DNA of 64,000 nucleotides, taken from assembly GCF_900128505.1 (NCBI RefSeq), contig NZ_LT669941.1, positions 1,103,526-1,167,525 on the forward strand, read 5' to 3'. How positions within the stretch are numbered: the first letter of the stretch is position 1; every line of letters begins with the position of its first letter. This stretch comes from Parabacteroides timonensis (GTDB taxonomy: Bacteria; Bacteroidota; Bacteroidia; Bacteroidales; Tannerellaceae). The position numbers were made by a program, and so were the translations under genes. The notes below the pieces were generated by a model. The model was not told where the DNA came from. It ran no database searches and saw only the letters and a list, made by a program, of their open reading frames with translations. Positions 1 through 9,064 of this stretch are shown here, in pieces.

Positions 1-117
1 GACATCACCGTGAAGTATGGCTATCTGGATGTGGTGACAGCAAAGGCGAACGGTGCATGGGGCGACGGAACAACCGAAAATGTGACCAGCACAACCAAAA
101 GTTCTCGCATTAAATGA
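1..117 (+). CDS. C-terminal end of a fimbrillin-type surface protein (5' end outside window)
   Basis: An open frame enters from the left edge and ends in TGA at 115-117, giving 38 residues rich in Gly, Thr and Asn and ending in Ser-Arg-Ile-Lys. The frame is followed by a short CCCGC/GCGGG hairpin and then, 69 bp later, by a full fimbrillin-like lipoprotein gene on the same strand. The same kind of hairpin follows that second gene, so the two probably form a repeated gene-plus-hairpin arrangement. The residues resemble the beta-rich end of a fimbrillin, but too little is present to assign a family; the call rests mainly on context. Confidence 0.45.
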   Translation, partial: DITVKYGYLDVVTAKANGAWGDGTTENVTSTTKSSRIK

Positions 118-152
118 AGGTAATTGAATTATTAATCTATTAAAATCCAATC

Positions 153-164
153 CCCGCTTGCGGG
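153..164 (+). terminator. Small hairpin between two fimbrillin genes
   Basis: CCCGC-TT-GCGGG forms a perfect 5-bp stem 36 bp after the upstream stop codon, preceded by an AT-rich stretch with AAATCCAATCC. A near-copy (AACCAATCCCCGC-gaa-GCGGGTCGG) follows the next gene at 1895-1916. No long T-run follows here, so it may be an mRNA processing or stability element rather than a strict terminator. Confidence 0.4.
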
Positions 165-186
165 TTGAAAAATAAAAATAATAACA

Positions 187-1857
187 ATGAAACGAATCAT
201 CCCCCATATTCCTAATATCACAGCGTCAGCCTCCGTGTTGTTTGCTTCGGTCGTCGTGTTTGCCTCTGCCTTTTTGCTTTCCGGATGCAGTGAAAGCGAA
301 CTGCCCGGCGACGACGATAACGGTAACAACAACCGCCCCGCCCTCACCATCGAGGTATCCGATGGCGGCTATGCTCCCGCCGCAGGCGAGAAGTCCGATA
401 CCCGCGAGAATCCCGCCACCCGTGCCACAGAGAACGACTATACCACCCAATTCACCGCCGGTGACAAAATAGGCGTCTATGCCGTAAAGGACGGTGCCAT
501 AGTAGACGGTGTAAACAACCTCTGCCTCGTCGCCACTACCATGACTGCTCCCGATGGTAGCACCTCCCTTGTATGGCAAACCACCGACGGTAAAACTCCT
601 TTCAATATCTCCGGTGCTGCCTACTATGCTTATTACCCTTGGCAATCCGGCGCCGATATGGCGAACAAGGTCATAGCTTCTGCTGATAACGCCGCCGCTT
701 TCTTTGCCAACGTCATCAGCGGCTGGTCTCCCTCCACCGATCAGGGAACCTACGCCGCCTACACCTCCTTCGACCTGATGATAGCCCAGGGTACCACCTC
801 CAACAAAACCCTCTCTTTCTCCATGCAGCACCAAATGGCGCTGGTGGTAATCGACCTGCCGAAGACAAAGTACACGCTGACGGATGTAAGCAGCAATCAG
901 CTTCCCGATTACATCCTCGATGCCCCCGATACGAAATTCAACGACTTCACCCCCTGCCGGATGGGTGACGGCACTTATCGTTACCTGATAAATCCTGCCG
1001 CAACCGTTCCCCAACCGACAACCTTCTCCGGTAGCTACACCAATGCCATCCCTGCTACTGCCGAATGGAAATTTACAGCTAACGTCTCTGCCAGCCAGTA
1101 CAAGAAATATGTGGTAGATAACGGTTCTGCAACCGTTATTGATAAATCCCACCAATTGCAAGTAGGCGATTTCTTTATGAAAGACGGTACGCTGCTCTCC
1201 AAAGATACATATTCCTTGTCCAACGAGCAGAAAGAGGCCTGCATCGGCATTGTTCTGAAAGTCGGTAGAGACGAAAGCGGCGATTGGGAAGATGATTGCA
1301 AGTACAAGCAGAAAGACGGCACAACTCCTATGAATGACATTCACGGTTACGTTCTTTCGTTGAAGGAAGGTAATGGTGGAAGAACTTGTGCGTGGGGTTC
1401 TATCGGTACATCAGTAGTATATGAAGAAGACGATGTGGATATGATGAATAGGGAGAAGAATACAGGTTTTTACGGTTATAAGAATACGCAGGCAATCATC
1501 CTGTTCAACAAAAGTCAAAGTGGTGACTTGTCAACCGCATTTCCCGCCGCTTATCATGCGACAGCAGGCTACGAAAAAGCGCAGCAAGCTCCCGCTAACA
1601 GTAGCGGTTGGTTTTTGCCTTCTGCCGGTCAGGGCCAGTATTGGTATCAAAACAAAGGTAACTTATTGCCAAGTTTTAAAAAAGCTCTCGGAAAAGATAA
1701 TTTTGATTGGTCTGATTATTCTTATTGGTCGAGTTCGGAGTACAGTGACGATCCGAAGAACTCCGCGTGGGGCGTGAATTTCTTCTACAACGGCATGTAC
1801 AACGACAATAAGGGCGGCGACGACTACAATAAGGTGCTGTCGTGTCTGGCTTTTTGA
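187..1857 (+). CDS. Fimbrillin-family lipoprotein with lectin-like variable C-terminus
   Basis: A 556-residue protein with a lipoprotein signal (hydrophobic stretch ending LLSGC near residues 30-34), so it is probably exported and lipid-anchored. Residues about 50-340 look like the fimbrillin fold of Bacteroidales pilins: Thr-Arg-rich start, then GDKIGVYAV and AAYYAYYPW motifs. The part from about 350 on has a FISUMP/DUF1566-like layout with SGWFLPSAGQ, then SYWSSSE, and ends KVLSCLAF. That final block (about residues 510-556) is full of Tyr, Asn, Asp and Gly codons of the form NNC/NNT, as in DGR variable regions with a C-type-lectin fold. It is probably a fimbrial tip or adhesin subunit; its ligand is unknown. 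It converges on gltA. Confidence 0.7.
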   Translation: MKRIIPHIPNITASASVLFASVVVFASAFLLSGCSESELPGDDDNGNNNRPALTIEVSDGGYAPAAGEKSDTRENPATRATENDYTTQFTAGDKIGVYAVKDGAIVDGVNNLCLVATTMTAPDGSTSLVWQTTDGKTPFNISGAAYYAYYPWQSGADMANKVIASADNAAAFFANVISGWSPSTDQGTYAAYTSFDLMIAQGTTSNKTLSFSMQHQMALVVIDLPKTKYTLTDVSSNQLPDYILDAPDTKFNDFTPCRMGDGTYRYLINPAATVPQPTTFSGSYTNAIPATAEWKFTANVSASQYKKYVVDNGSATVIDKSHQLQVGDFFMKDGTLLSKDTYSLSNEQKEACIGIVLKVGRDESGDWEDDCKYKQKDGTTPMNDIHGYVLSLKEGNGGRTCAWGSIGTSVVYEEDDVDMMNREKNTGFYGYKNTQAIILFNKSQSGDLSTAFPAAYHATAGYEKAQQAPANSSGWFLPSAGQGQYWYQNKGNLLPSFKKALGKDNFDWSDYSYWSSSEYSDDPKNSAWGVNFFYNGMYNDNKGGDDYNKVLSCLAF

Positions 1858-1899
1858 TCTTATTTATCCATTAAAATTATTTATCTATAAAAAACCAAT

Positions 1900-1913
1900 C
1901 CCCGCGAAGCGGG
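1900..1913 (+). terminator. Hairpin after fimbrillin gene
   Basis: CCCGC-gaa-GCGGG lies 43 bp after the stop codon at 1857. It copies the hairpin at 153-164 including the leading CCAATCC, so the spacer was duplicated with the gene or both were captured together. Confidence 0.4.
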
Positions 1914-1975
1914 TCGGCGATATATTTAAACCATGGCTTTATCCGGATATTTACCTCTGTATCGTAACACCCGTC

Positions 1976-1998
1976 ACGGCGGATATATTATCCGCCGT
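1976..1998. terminator. Bidirectional terminator-like hairpin between convergent genes
   Basis: ACGGCGGATA-TAT-TATCCGCCGT is a perfect 10-bp stem with a 3-nt loop, placed between the plus-strand fimbrillin and the minus-strand gltA. Its position between converging genes suggests termination for one or both. Confidence 0.6.
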
Positions 1999-2054
1999 TT
2001 CACGAGTATTAGGATTTCAGGATGGTCATATTCGTTCACATCAGAGAGCCTCCG

Positions 2055-3401
2055 TCAACGTTCGGATATCGGAACATAAACAGTTTCATCCAATACATTC
2101 TTATACGCCGGACGGATAATACGTTTGCCGTCGAAATGAAGTTCTTCGATACGGTGAGCTGTCCAACCGACGATACGAGCCATGGCGAACAGCGGTGTAT
2201 AGATTTCCTGCGGCAAGCCGATCATTTCATACACGAAGCCGGAATAGAAGTCTACGTTTGAAGAGACACGTTTCTTCGTTCCTTTATGTTTGGCGAAACA
2301 TTCGATAGCACGTTCTTCCAGGAGTTCGAGGAAGGCAAACTCTTCTTCACGTCCCTTTTCCTTTGCCAGATCACGGGCCAGTTCCTTCAAGACAATGGCA
2401 CGCGGGTCGGATATTGTATAAACGGCATGACCGATACCATAGATCAGACCCGTTTTATTGTAAGCCTCCTTATTCAGCATACGCATGAAATAAGTATCGA
2501 TTTCATCCACATTCTTCCAATCTCCGATATTTTCTTTCAGATGGTTGAACATATCTACAACCTGGATATTGGCACCTCCGTGCAACGGGCCTTTCAACGA
2601 ACCAATACCGGCTGCAATGGATGAATAGGTATCCGTTCCGGTCGAACTGGTTACACGAACAGTAAAGGTCGAGTTATTACCACCACCGTGCTCGGCTTGC
2701 AAGACAAGCAATAAATCGAGTGTACGTGCATCGAGTTCGGTAAAGTCTTTCTTCAGCATGTGCAGGAAGTTCTCTGCAAGCGACAAGTTTTCATGCGGAT
2801 GGCGGATATGCAAAGAACGTCCGTGTGTACTATGACGGAAGATATTATATGCATAAGCGATAATAGTCGGGAAACGGGAGATCAGTTCGATGGACTGGCG
2901 CATCAGGTTGTCACGCGAGGTATCGTCCGGATTCGGATCGAAAGTGTACATTTCCAAAACGCTACGGGCAAGGATATTCATGATATTCTGTCCTTCCAGG
3001 TCGAGGATATTCATTTTAGTCTTCTGCTCCAACGGCATGTTATCACAGATCAGGCCTTTGAAAGAGGCTAGTTCTTCCTTATCGGGCAACTTACCGGAAA
3101 GCAACAGATAAGCCACTTCCTCAAAACCAAAACGTTTCTCTTTAATCAGGGCATGTGCCAAATCTTCCACATCGTAACCTCTGTAAAACAGTTTACCGGG
3201 GATAGCCTTCAGACCACCGTTATCCGGCAGACGTTCGTAACCTACTACGTTACCGATCTTGGTCAGTCCGACCAAAACACCGCTGCCGTCTTCGTTACGC
3301 AGACCACGTTTCACATTATACATCGGAAAAAGTTCATTGTCGATCTTACAAGCATCCTTCGATGCATCCGACAGCTTATAGATAAGATATTCTTTCTTCA
3401 T
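2055..3401 (-). CDS. gltA: Citrate synthase
   Basis: The 448-residue product matches citrate synthase, which condenses oxaloacetate and acetyl-CoA to citrate in the cytoplasm. Visible landmarks are the substrate-binding GPLHGGAN near residue 270, GIGHAVYTISDPRA with the catalytic His and an Arg near 320, and SNVDFYSGFVY carrying the catalytic Asp near 385. It is the last gene of a minus-strand group acn-icd-gltA (19 bp after icd), so the three enzymes that turn oxaloacetate and acetyl-CoA into 2-oxoglutarate are made together. In gut Bacteroidales this branch mainly supplies glutamate precursor. The start is an ATG just after a short AT-rich gap. Confidence 0.95.
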   Translation of the reverse strand: MKKEYLIYKLSDASKDACKIDNELFPMYNVKRGLRNEDGSGVLVGLTKIGNVVGYERLPDNGGLKAIPGKLFYRGYDVEDLAHALIKEKRFGFEEVAYLLLSGKLPDKEELASFKGLICDNMPLEQKTKMNILDLEGQNIMNILARSVLEMYTFDPNPDDTSRDNLMRQSIELISRFPTIIAYAYNIFRHSTHGRSLHIRHPHENLSLAENFLHMLKKDFTELDARTLDLLLVLQAEHGGGNNSTFTVRVTSSTGTDTYSSIAAGIGSLKGPLHGGANIQVVDMFNHLKENIGDWKNVDEIDTYFMRMLNKEAYNKTGLIYGIGHAVYTISDPRAIVLKELARDLAKEKGREEEFAFLELLEERAIECFAKHKGTKKRVSSNVDFYSGFVYEMIGLPQEIYTPLFAMARIVGWTAHRIEELHFDGKRIIRPAYKNVLDETVYVPISER

Positions 3402-3420
3402 GACTAATTATTTTATGAGG

Positions 3421-4680
3421 TTACAATAAAGATATGATACAATCACCAAACTCCCTGGTGCCAAGAGATTTTCCTGCCGGCATGAAACGAGCCAGGTCAT
3501 TCGTTGCTTCACCTTTCGAGAAAGCTTTTTCCATAGCAGCCGTAATCAGGCTGGCTGCTTCATTCCATCCCATATATTCAAGCATCATCACGGATGAGAG
3601 CAAGAGGGACGAGGGGTTGACAACATTCTTTCCAGCAATGTTGGGAGCCGTGCCGTGTGTTGCCTCGAAAATAGCATAACCGCTGTCGTAATTGATATTG
3701 GCACCGGGAGCAATTCCGATACCGCCCACCATAGCAGCCAGCTGATCGGAGATATAATCGCCGTTCAGATTGAGTGTTGCGATGACGGAATATTCTTCCG
3801 GGATCAATAAAGTATTCTGCAGAAAGGCATCGGCAATAACATCTTTGATGATGACTTTTCCACTCTCGGAGGCTTCAAACATGGCTTTAACAGCTTCGGC
3901 TTCGCCTTTCTCCTTTTTGATCTTTTCGTATTGCGGCCAGGTAAATGTCTTGTCGGCAAACTCACGTTCCGCCAGGGCATAACCCCAAAGTTTGAAACCA
4001 CCTTCAGTGAACTTCATAATATTTCCTTTATGTACAAGCGTTACACTCGGTAATTTATTAGTCAGGGCAAATTCGATAGCGGCACGCACCAGGCGTTCGG
4101 TTCCTTCTACGGATACGGGTTTTACGCCGAATGAAGAGGTTTCGGGGAAACGAACTTTGGTCACTCCCATTTCTTCCGTTAGGAACTTCAGAAACTTATG
4201 TGCTTCAGGTGTTCCTTGTTGCCATTCGATACCGGCATAGATATCTTCAGTATTCTCACGGAAAATATACATATCGACCTTCTGCGGTTCGCGTACCGGA
4301 GAAACAACGCCTTTGAACCAACGGACGGGACGCAGACAGACATAAAGATCCAACGTCTGGCGCAAAGCGACATTCAGCGAGCGGATACCACCACCGATCG
4401 GAGTGGTCAACGGACCTTTGATCCCAACCATATATTCGCGGAAAGCATCCATCGTTTCATCGGGAAGCCAGCTTCCGGTCTTGTTGTAAGCTTTCTCACC
4501 CGCCAATACTTCTTTCCATTCGATGGACCGTTTACCACCATAGGCTTTTTCGATAGCTGCATTTACTATCTTTTGGCAGACCGGAGTGATCTCTGCTCCT
4601 ACGCCATCTCCTTCAATAAAAGGAATAACAACCTTATCAGGAACGATCAAATGGTCTTTTTGTTTTGTTATTTTATTCAT
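3421..4680 (-). CDS. icd: Isocitrate dehydrogenase (NADP type)
   Basis: A 419-residue protein, close to the 416 residues of the E. coli enzyme. It oxidatively decarboxylates isocitrate to 2-oxoglutarate. Diagnostic segments are GIRSLNVALRQTLDLYVCLRP (substrate serine and arginines, about 100-120), ENTEDIYAGIEW, NLNGDYISDQLAAMVGGIGIAPGANI and EATHGTAPNIAGKN with the nucleotide-binding end near 345. NADP preference is assumed from overall resemblance to the E. coli type. Middle gene of acn-icd-gltA; a 171-bp gap with a palindromic repeat separates it from acn, so the two may be partly uncoupled. Confidence 0.93.
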   Translation of the reverse strand: MNKITKQKDHLIVPDKVVIPFIEGDGVGAEITPVCQKIVNAAIEKAYGGKRSIEWKEVLAGEKAYNKTGSWLPDETMDAFREYMVGIKGPLTTPIGGGIRSLNVALRQTLDLYVCLRPVRWFKGVVSPVREPQKVDMYIFRENTEDIYAGIEWQQGTPEAHKFLKFLTEEMGVTKVRFPETSSFGVKPVSVEGTERLVRAAIEFALTNKLPSVTLVHKGNIMKFTEGGFKLWGYALAEREFADKTFTWPQYEKIKKEKGEAEAVKAMFEASESGKVIIKDVIADAFLQNTLLIPEEYSVIATLNLNGDYISDQLAAMVGGIGIAPGANINYDSGYAIFEATHGTAPNIAGKNVVNPSSLLLSSVMMLEYMGWNEAASLITAAMEKAFSKGEATNDLARFMPAGKSLGTREFGDCIISLL

Positions 4681-4739
4681 TATGATAGTTTATTTATTAA
4701 ATCGGATGTTGTCAAATATGAACCAATATGACCGCCCTT

Positions 4740-4820
4740 GTAGGGGCAGGTTCCAAACCTGCCCGTTGTGACAATGATTACATCCTGTCGATATTGGGCG
4801 GGTTTAGAACCCGCCCCTAC
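4740..4820. repeat. Palindromic intergenic repeat (two nested hairpins)
   Basis: Two perfect 9-bp hairpins, GGGCAGGTT-cca-AACCTGCCC (4744-4764) and GGGCGGGTT-tag-AACCCGCCC (4796-4816), are bracketed by GTAGGGGC (4740-4747) and GCCCCTAC (4813-4820). The whole element can therefore also fold end to end. It sits in the acn-icd gap and looks like a REP-type element; only one copy was seen in this window. Confidence 0.7.
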
Positions 4821-4851
4821 GAGGTCTGTTATTTAGGTTCAATATTTTCTA

Positions 4852-7098
4852 TTAATGTACTACATTCAGTGCCGCCCCAGCCTTGAACCATTTGATCTGC
4901 AAATCGTTGTATGTATGATTTACCGGGAATGATTCCTGCGAACCGTCTGCGTGTGTAAGAACGGCTGTCAATGGCTTATCGGGTGCAAAGTCTTTCAAAC
5001 CGACGATGGAGATATGATCGTTTTCACGGATCTTACTATAATCATCTTTATTTGCAAACGTCAGGGCAAGCATTCCTTGTTTCTTCAGGTTCGTCTCGTG
5101 GATACGGGCAAAGCTCTTGGCAAGGATCACCTTTACATTCAGGAAGCGGGGCTCCATAGCAGCATGTTCGCGAGAAGAACCTTCGCCGTAGTTCTCTTCG
5201 GCAACAACGATGGACGAGATTCCTTTTGCTTTATATTGCTTGGCAACGGCAGAAACAGCTTCATATTCATCAGTAAGCTGGTTCAATACGGCATTTGTCT
5301 TACCATTGAAAGCGTTGACAGCTCCCATCAACATATTGTCAGATATATTTTCCAGATGTCCACGGAAACGGAGCCAAGGACCTGCCATCGAAATATGGTC
5401 TGTCGTACATTTTCCTTCCGCCTTGATAAGTAATGGCATGTCCAACAGGTCATTGCCATCCCACGGAGCAAAAGGCTGCAAAGCCTGCAAACGGTTTGAC
5501 TCAGGATTGATCTTTACATCCGTATTCTTTCCGGTCGGAGCCAGATAACCATTATCTTTTACATCAAATCCTTTAGGTGGGAAATCGGTTCCCTGCGGTT
5601 CTTTGAGCTTTACTTCACGACCATTTTTCGTCTTCAACGTATCGGTCAACGGATTGAAACAAAGGTCACCGGCAATAGTCAGTGCCAGTGTCAGTTCCGG
5701 AGAAGCGACAAAGGCATGTGTGTTCGGATTGCCATCCGCACGTTTGGCGAAATTACGGTTAAAGGAGGTTACAATAGAATTCTTACGGGTATTATCGTCG
5801 GTATGACGTTTCCACTGGCCGATGCATGGTCCACAGGCATTTGCCATGATGGTAGCTCCCACTTTCTCGAAGTCACCGATAATACCATCGCGTTCGGCAG
5901 TATAGCGGATCTGCTCCGATCCCGGATTGATGATCAGCGGAGCGGCAACAGGAATCTTATCTTCAAAAGCCTGACGGGCGATAGAAACGGCACGGCTCAA
6001 ATCCTGATAGGACGAGTTCGTACACGAACCGATCAGGCCCACTTCCATTTTACGGGGATAACCGTTCGCTTTTACTTTAGCAGCAAATTCAGAGATAGGC
6101 GTTGCTGCATCCGGAGTAAACGGACCGTTGATATGCGGTTCCAGTTCAGACAGGTTGATCACGATCACCCGGTCGTAATATTCGTCCGGCTGTGCTCTCA
6201 CTTCCATATCGGCTTCCAGATAATCCTGGATAGCATCGGCCCAGGCAGCAACCGTATCACGTCCGGTTGCACGCAGATAAGTAGCCATATTCAGGTCGTA
6301 TGGGAATAACGAGGTAGTTGCTCCTACTTCGGCACCCATATTACAAATAGTAGCTTTCCCGGTTGCGGAGATAGAAGAAGCACCGTCACCGAAATATTCA
6401 ATGATAGCATTTGTCCCTCCTTTTACGGTCAGGATACCCGCCAGCTTCAAAATGACATCTTTGGGAGAAGCCCAACCGTTCAAACGTCCAGTCAGTTTGA
6501 CACCGATCAGCTTCGGCATCTTCAGTTCCCACTCCATTCCGGTCATGACATCGACCGCATCAGCACCACCGACACCGATAGCAACCATTCCCAAACCTCC
6601 TGCATTCGGTGTATGAGAATCCGTACCGACCATCATTCCGCCGGGAAATGCATAGTTTTCCAGCACAACCTGGTGGATAATTCCGGCTCCCGGTTTCCAG
6701 AAACCGATACCAAACTTATCGGATACGGATTTGAGGAAGTCATACACTTCGCTATTTCCTTTGGTAGCCGTTTCAATATCCGCTTTCGCTCCGATATTCG
6801 CCTGGATCAGGTGATCGCAGTGGACGGTTGCCGGAACAGCGGATTTGTCTTTCCCTGCATTCATAAATTGCAGTAAAGCCATCTGAGCTGTTGCATCCTG
6901 CATCGCCACACGGTCGGGACGGAAGTTTACATAATCATCCCCACGCCTGAACAGGCGGAGTGCTTCTTCATCATATAAATGAGCATATAAGATTTTTTCG
7001 GCCAATGTCATCGGGCGGCCAATCTTTTCACGGGCTGTATCTACCCTTTTCGGAAAACTTGAATAGAAGCTTCTCAGCATTTCAATGTCGTACACCAT
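4852..7098 (-). CDS. acn: Aconitate hydratase
   Basis: A 748-residue aconitase of the mitochondrial-like type, isomerising citrate to isocitrate with a [4Fe-4S] cluster. Cluster cysteines are visible in GSCTNSSYQDL (about residue 357) and in ANACGPCIGQW (about 420). The swivel domain at the C-terminus carries EENYGEGSSREHAAMEPRFL with the substrate-binding Ser-Arg. It is first in the minus-strand acn-icd-gltA set. The ATG at 7096-7098 gives an N-terminus MVYDIEMLRSFY that fits the family length. Confidence 0.94.
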   Translation of the reverse strand: MVYDIEMLRSFYSSFPKRVDTAREKIGRPMTLAEKILYAHLYDEEALRLFRRGDDYVNFRPDRVAMQDATAQMALLQFMNAGKDKSAVPATVHCDHLIQANIGAKADIETATKGNSEVYDFLKSVSDKFGIGFWKPGAGIIHQVVLENYAFPGGMMVGTDSHTPNAGGLGMVAIGVGGADAVDVMTGMEWELKMPKLIGVKLTGRLNGWASPKDVILKLAGILTVKGGTNAIIEYFGDGASSISATGKATICNMGAEVGATTSLFPYDLNMATYLRATGRDTVAAWADAIQDYLEADMEVRAQPDEYYDRVIVINLSELEPHINGPFTPDAATPISEFAAKVKANGYPRKMEVGLIGSCTNSSYQDLSRAVSIARQAFEDKIPVAAPLIINPGSEQIRYTAERDGIIGDFEKVGATIMANACGPCIGQWKRHTDDNTRKNSIVTSFNRNFAKRADGNPNTHAFVASPELTLALTIAGDLCFNPLTDTLKTKNGREVKLKEPQGTDFPPKGFDVKDNGYLAPTGKNTDVKINPESNRLQALQPFAPWDGNDLLDMPLLIKAEGKCTTDHISMAGPWLRFRGHLENISDNMLMGAVNAFNGKTNAVLNQLTDEYEAVSAVAKQYKAKGISSIVVAEENYGEGSSREHAAMEPRFLNVKVILAKSFARIHETNLKKQGMLALTFANKDDYSKIRENDHISIVGLKDFAPDKPLTAVLTHADGSQESFPVNHTYNDLQIKWFKAGAALNVVH

Positions 7099-7297
7099 AT
7101 CGTAATCTTATTAGTTGTTTGTTTATCAGAATGTTTTTCACGCAATATACCGACTTGTCATCGGATGGAATGTAATATATAAGACATCATAAAAATTTTA
7201 CTGTCTGATTTAATTCTTAACAAATATATATTATATCAGAATACGTTTCATTCAATAATTTCTATGGTTTAATAGAGAGTATCTATTATATAAAGAA

Positions 7298-7343
7298 AGT
7301 TCGCCTTACATTCTACATTTATTAATAGAACGCAAGGCGAACT
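7298..7343 (-). terminator. Hairpin terminator after aspD
   Basis: Arms at 7298-7314 (AGTTCGCCTTACATTCT) and 7327-7343 pair with two mismatches around a 12-nt AT-rich loop. Read on the minus strand the hairpin is followed by TTTCTTTATAT, as expected for a terminator of the aspT-aspD transcript. It lies in the gap upstream of acn. Confidence 0.6.
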
Positions 7344-7372
7344 CATTTTGTTCAGCGATTATCGCTGTTTAT

Positions 7373-9028
7373 TTAATGATTGTTTTTATTTCCTTCCGAC
7401 TCCTTCCATTTTTCGGCATAGCTATGAAGAATAGAGGCTATCCCCTCTCCGATCCTGACATAATCTTCTGTTTTCAGATTAGCCAGAGAAGCACGGATAG
7501 ACCATTCGGGGGCATCGAAGCCACCGCCGTTCAGAAGAACCAGGGCCGTTTCCTGTGCCAGGCGGAACACCACATCGACAGGTTCATAATTGGTTTTCAG
7601 ATATTCAACAAACTCGTCTCCGTAGAATTTCTTTGCCCAGACTTCCATATCTATTTCACTGTAGTAGCCGGCACGAAGCGGGTCGTCCAGCAAGGTAAAA
7701 CCTGTGCTTTCCCAAAGTGTATGCAGGCGTTCATGTATGATCTCGATCATTCTCGACTGATAAAGATTTTCCGCATCCAACAGGGAGAAGGCTGCAAACA
7801 AAGCCATCTGAGTCTGCTGTGGCAGGGAAAGACCGGCCGTATGATTTAAAGCGACCTGGCGGCTGTCGGCTACCATGCGGTCGATAAATTTCATTTTCGA
7901 CGGATCGATCATGATACTGTCATAACGTTTATTCAGTGCCGCTTTTTTATCGTCCGGCAGATCGGCGATCATCCGGTCATAAATATTGTCTTCGTGCAAA
8001 GCCACCACTGCCAGGCGCCAACCGGTCGCCCCGAAATATTTGGAGAAAGAGTATACACATAACGTGTTATCCGGTAATACGGCCATTAAAGAGCGAAAAT
8101 CAGGAATGAAAGTGGCATATACGTCATCGGTTATAATCATCAGGTTCGGATTAAAATTGGTGACGATATCGACCATACGTTCTGTTAGGCCTTCTGTCAA
8201 TGCATAAGATGGCGGGTTACTCGGGTTAACGATAAAGGCGGCCTTGACTGAAGGATCTTTCAATATATCAAGGTCCTTTTCCTGATATTGCCAGGTGTGA
8301 TACCCGTCTCCGGTCATTTTAAGCGCGTGGATCTCGATCACATCGAACAGGTAACGCGCCTGTTCGGGTATTTCGATATATGGAGTAAAGACCGGAGCGA
8401 ACAGGACGATCTTATCGCCTTTATTCAACAGGAAGTTCTGTTGCAGGGAGTCGAAGATATAACACATCGCAGCTGTCCCGCCTTCTGTTGCAAAAAGGTC
8501 GAACTTACCTTTGGGCGGATGGCTATTGCAAAGTGCCAACTTCAGATAGTCTTCTACCAACACTTCCGTATATTTCAGAATACGGTCCGGAACCGGGTAT
8601 TGGTCACCAATCACCCCTTCGGCCCATTCATGTACGAGGTCGTTTTCATCGACACCCTTTTCACGGACCATATATTCGTAAGTATCTCTTAACAGGCGGG
8701 AACCGGGTGTTTCCTCATGTTTATCCAAAAATTCCTTGAAACGTACAGCAATGCGCTTTTTCTCCGGAACACCGGCCAGACCGACCATACCGTCTTCCAA
8801 CTTGGTTCCGCGACGACATTCTTCCATTCCGAACTGGCCAAGCAGAAAGAAGGCTTCACGAGGTGTCGTTGCGATCCAGTTCGGGTTACCTCGTCCGGCA
8901 TTCAACATGATATGAGTACTTTTACGGGCACTCTCGTCGGCTAGATCGATCAGGATATCCTTCAATTCGAAAGGGCTGATCTCCGACATCTTCTTTTCGT
9001 ATTCACGGGTAATTACTCTTTCTTCCAT
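7373..9028 (-). CDS. aspD: Aspartate 4-decarboxylase / bifunctional aspartate aminotransferase
   Basis: The 551-residue protein is a fold-type I PLP enzyme longer than ordinary aminotransferases (about 400), as expected for AspD, which converts L-aspartate to L-alanine plus CO2. Visible features are the N-terminal substrate motif LNAGRGNPNWI (about 43), FIVNPSNPPSY (about 267), the cofactor region MIITDDVYATF and the PLP-lysine motif YSFSKYFGATGWR near 330. The gene follows aspT by 36 bp on the same strand. The pairing implies that decarboxylation consumes a proton inside the cell while AspT exchanges aspartate for alanine, which yields proton motive force and acid tolerance. Confidence 0.9.
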   Translation of the reverse strand: MEERVITREYEKKMSEISPFELKDILIDLADESARKSTHIMLNAGRGNPNWIATTPREAFFLLGQFGMEECRRGTKLEDGMVGLAGVPEKKRIAVRFKEFLDKHEETPGSRLLRDTYEYMVREKGVDENDLVHEWAEGVIGDQYPVPDRILKYTEVLVEDYLKLALCNSHPPKGKFDLFATEGGTAAMCYIFDSLQQNFLLNKGDKIVLFAPVFTPYIEIPEQARYLFDVIEIHALKMTGDGYHTWQYQEKDLDILKDPSVKAAFIVNPSNPPSYALTEGLTERMVDIVTNFNPNLMIITDDVYATFIPDFRSLMAVLPDNTLCVYSFSKYFGATGWRLAVVALHEDNIYDRMIADLPDDKKAALNKRYDSIMIDPSKMKFIDRMVADSRQVALNHTAGLSLPQQTQMALFAAFSLLDAENLYQSRMIEIIHERLHTLWESTGFTLLDDPLRAGYYSEIDMEVWAKKFYGDEFVEYLKTNYEPVDVVFRLAQETALVLLNGGGFDAPEWSIRASLANLKTEDYVRIGEGIASILHSYAEKWKESEGNKNNH

Positions 9029-9064
9029 ATATACATTATTATATGATTTATAAATTTGAATTTG

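Noticed and set aside
226..1344. Long antisense open frames opposite the fimbrillin genes (also opposite 26324, 32388 and others)
   Set aside because: They mirror GC-rich, low-stop coding strands, have no ribosome site and no family resemblance.
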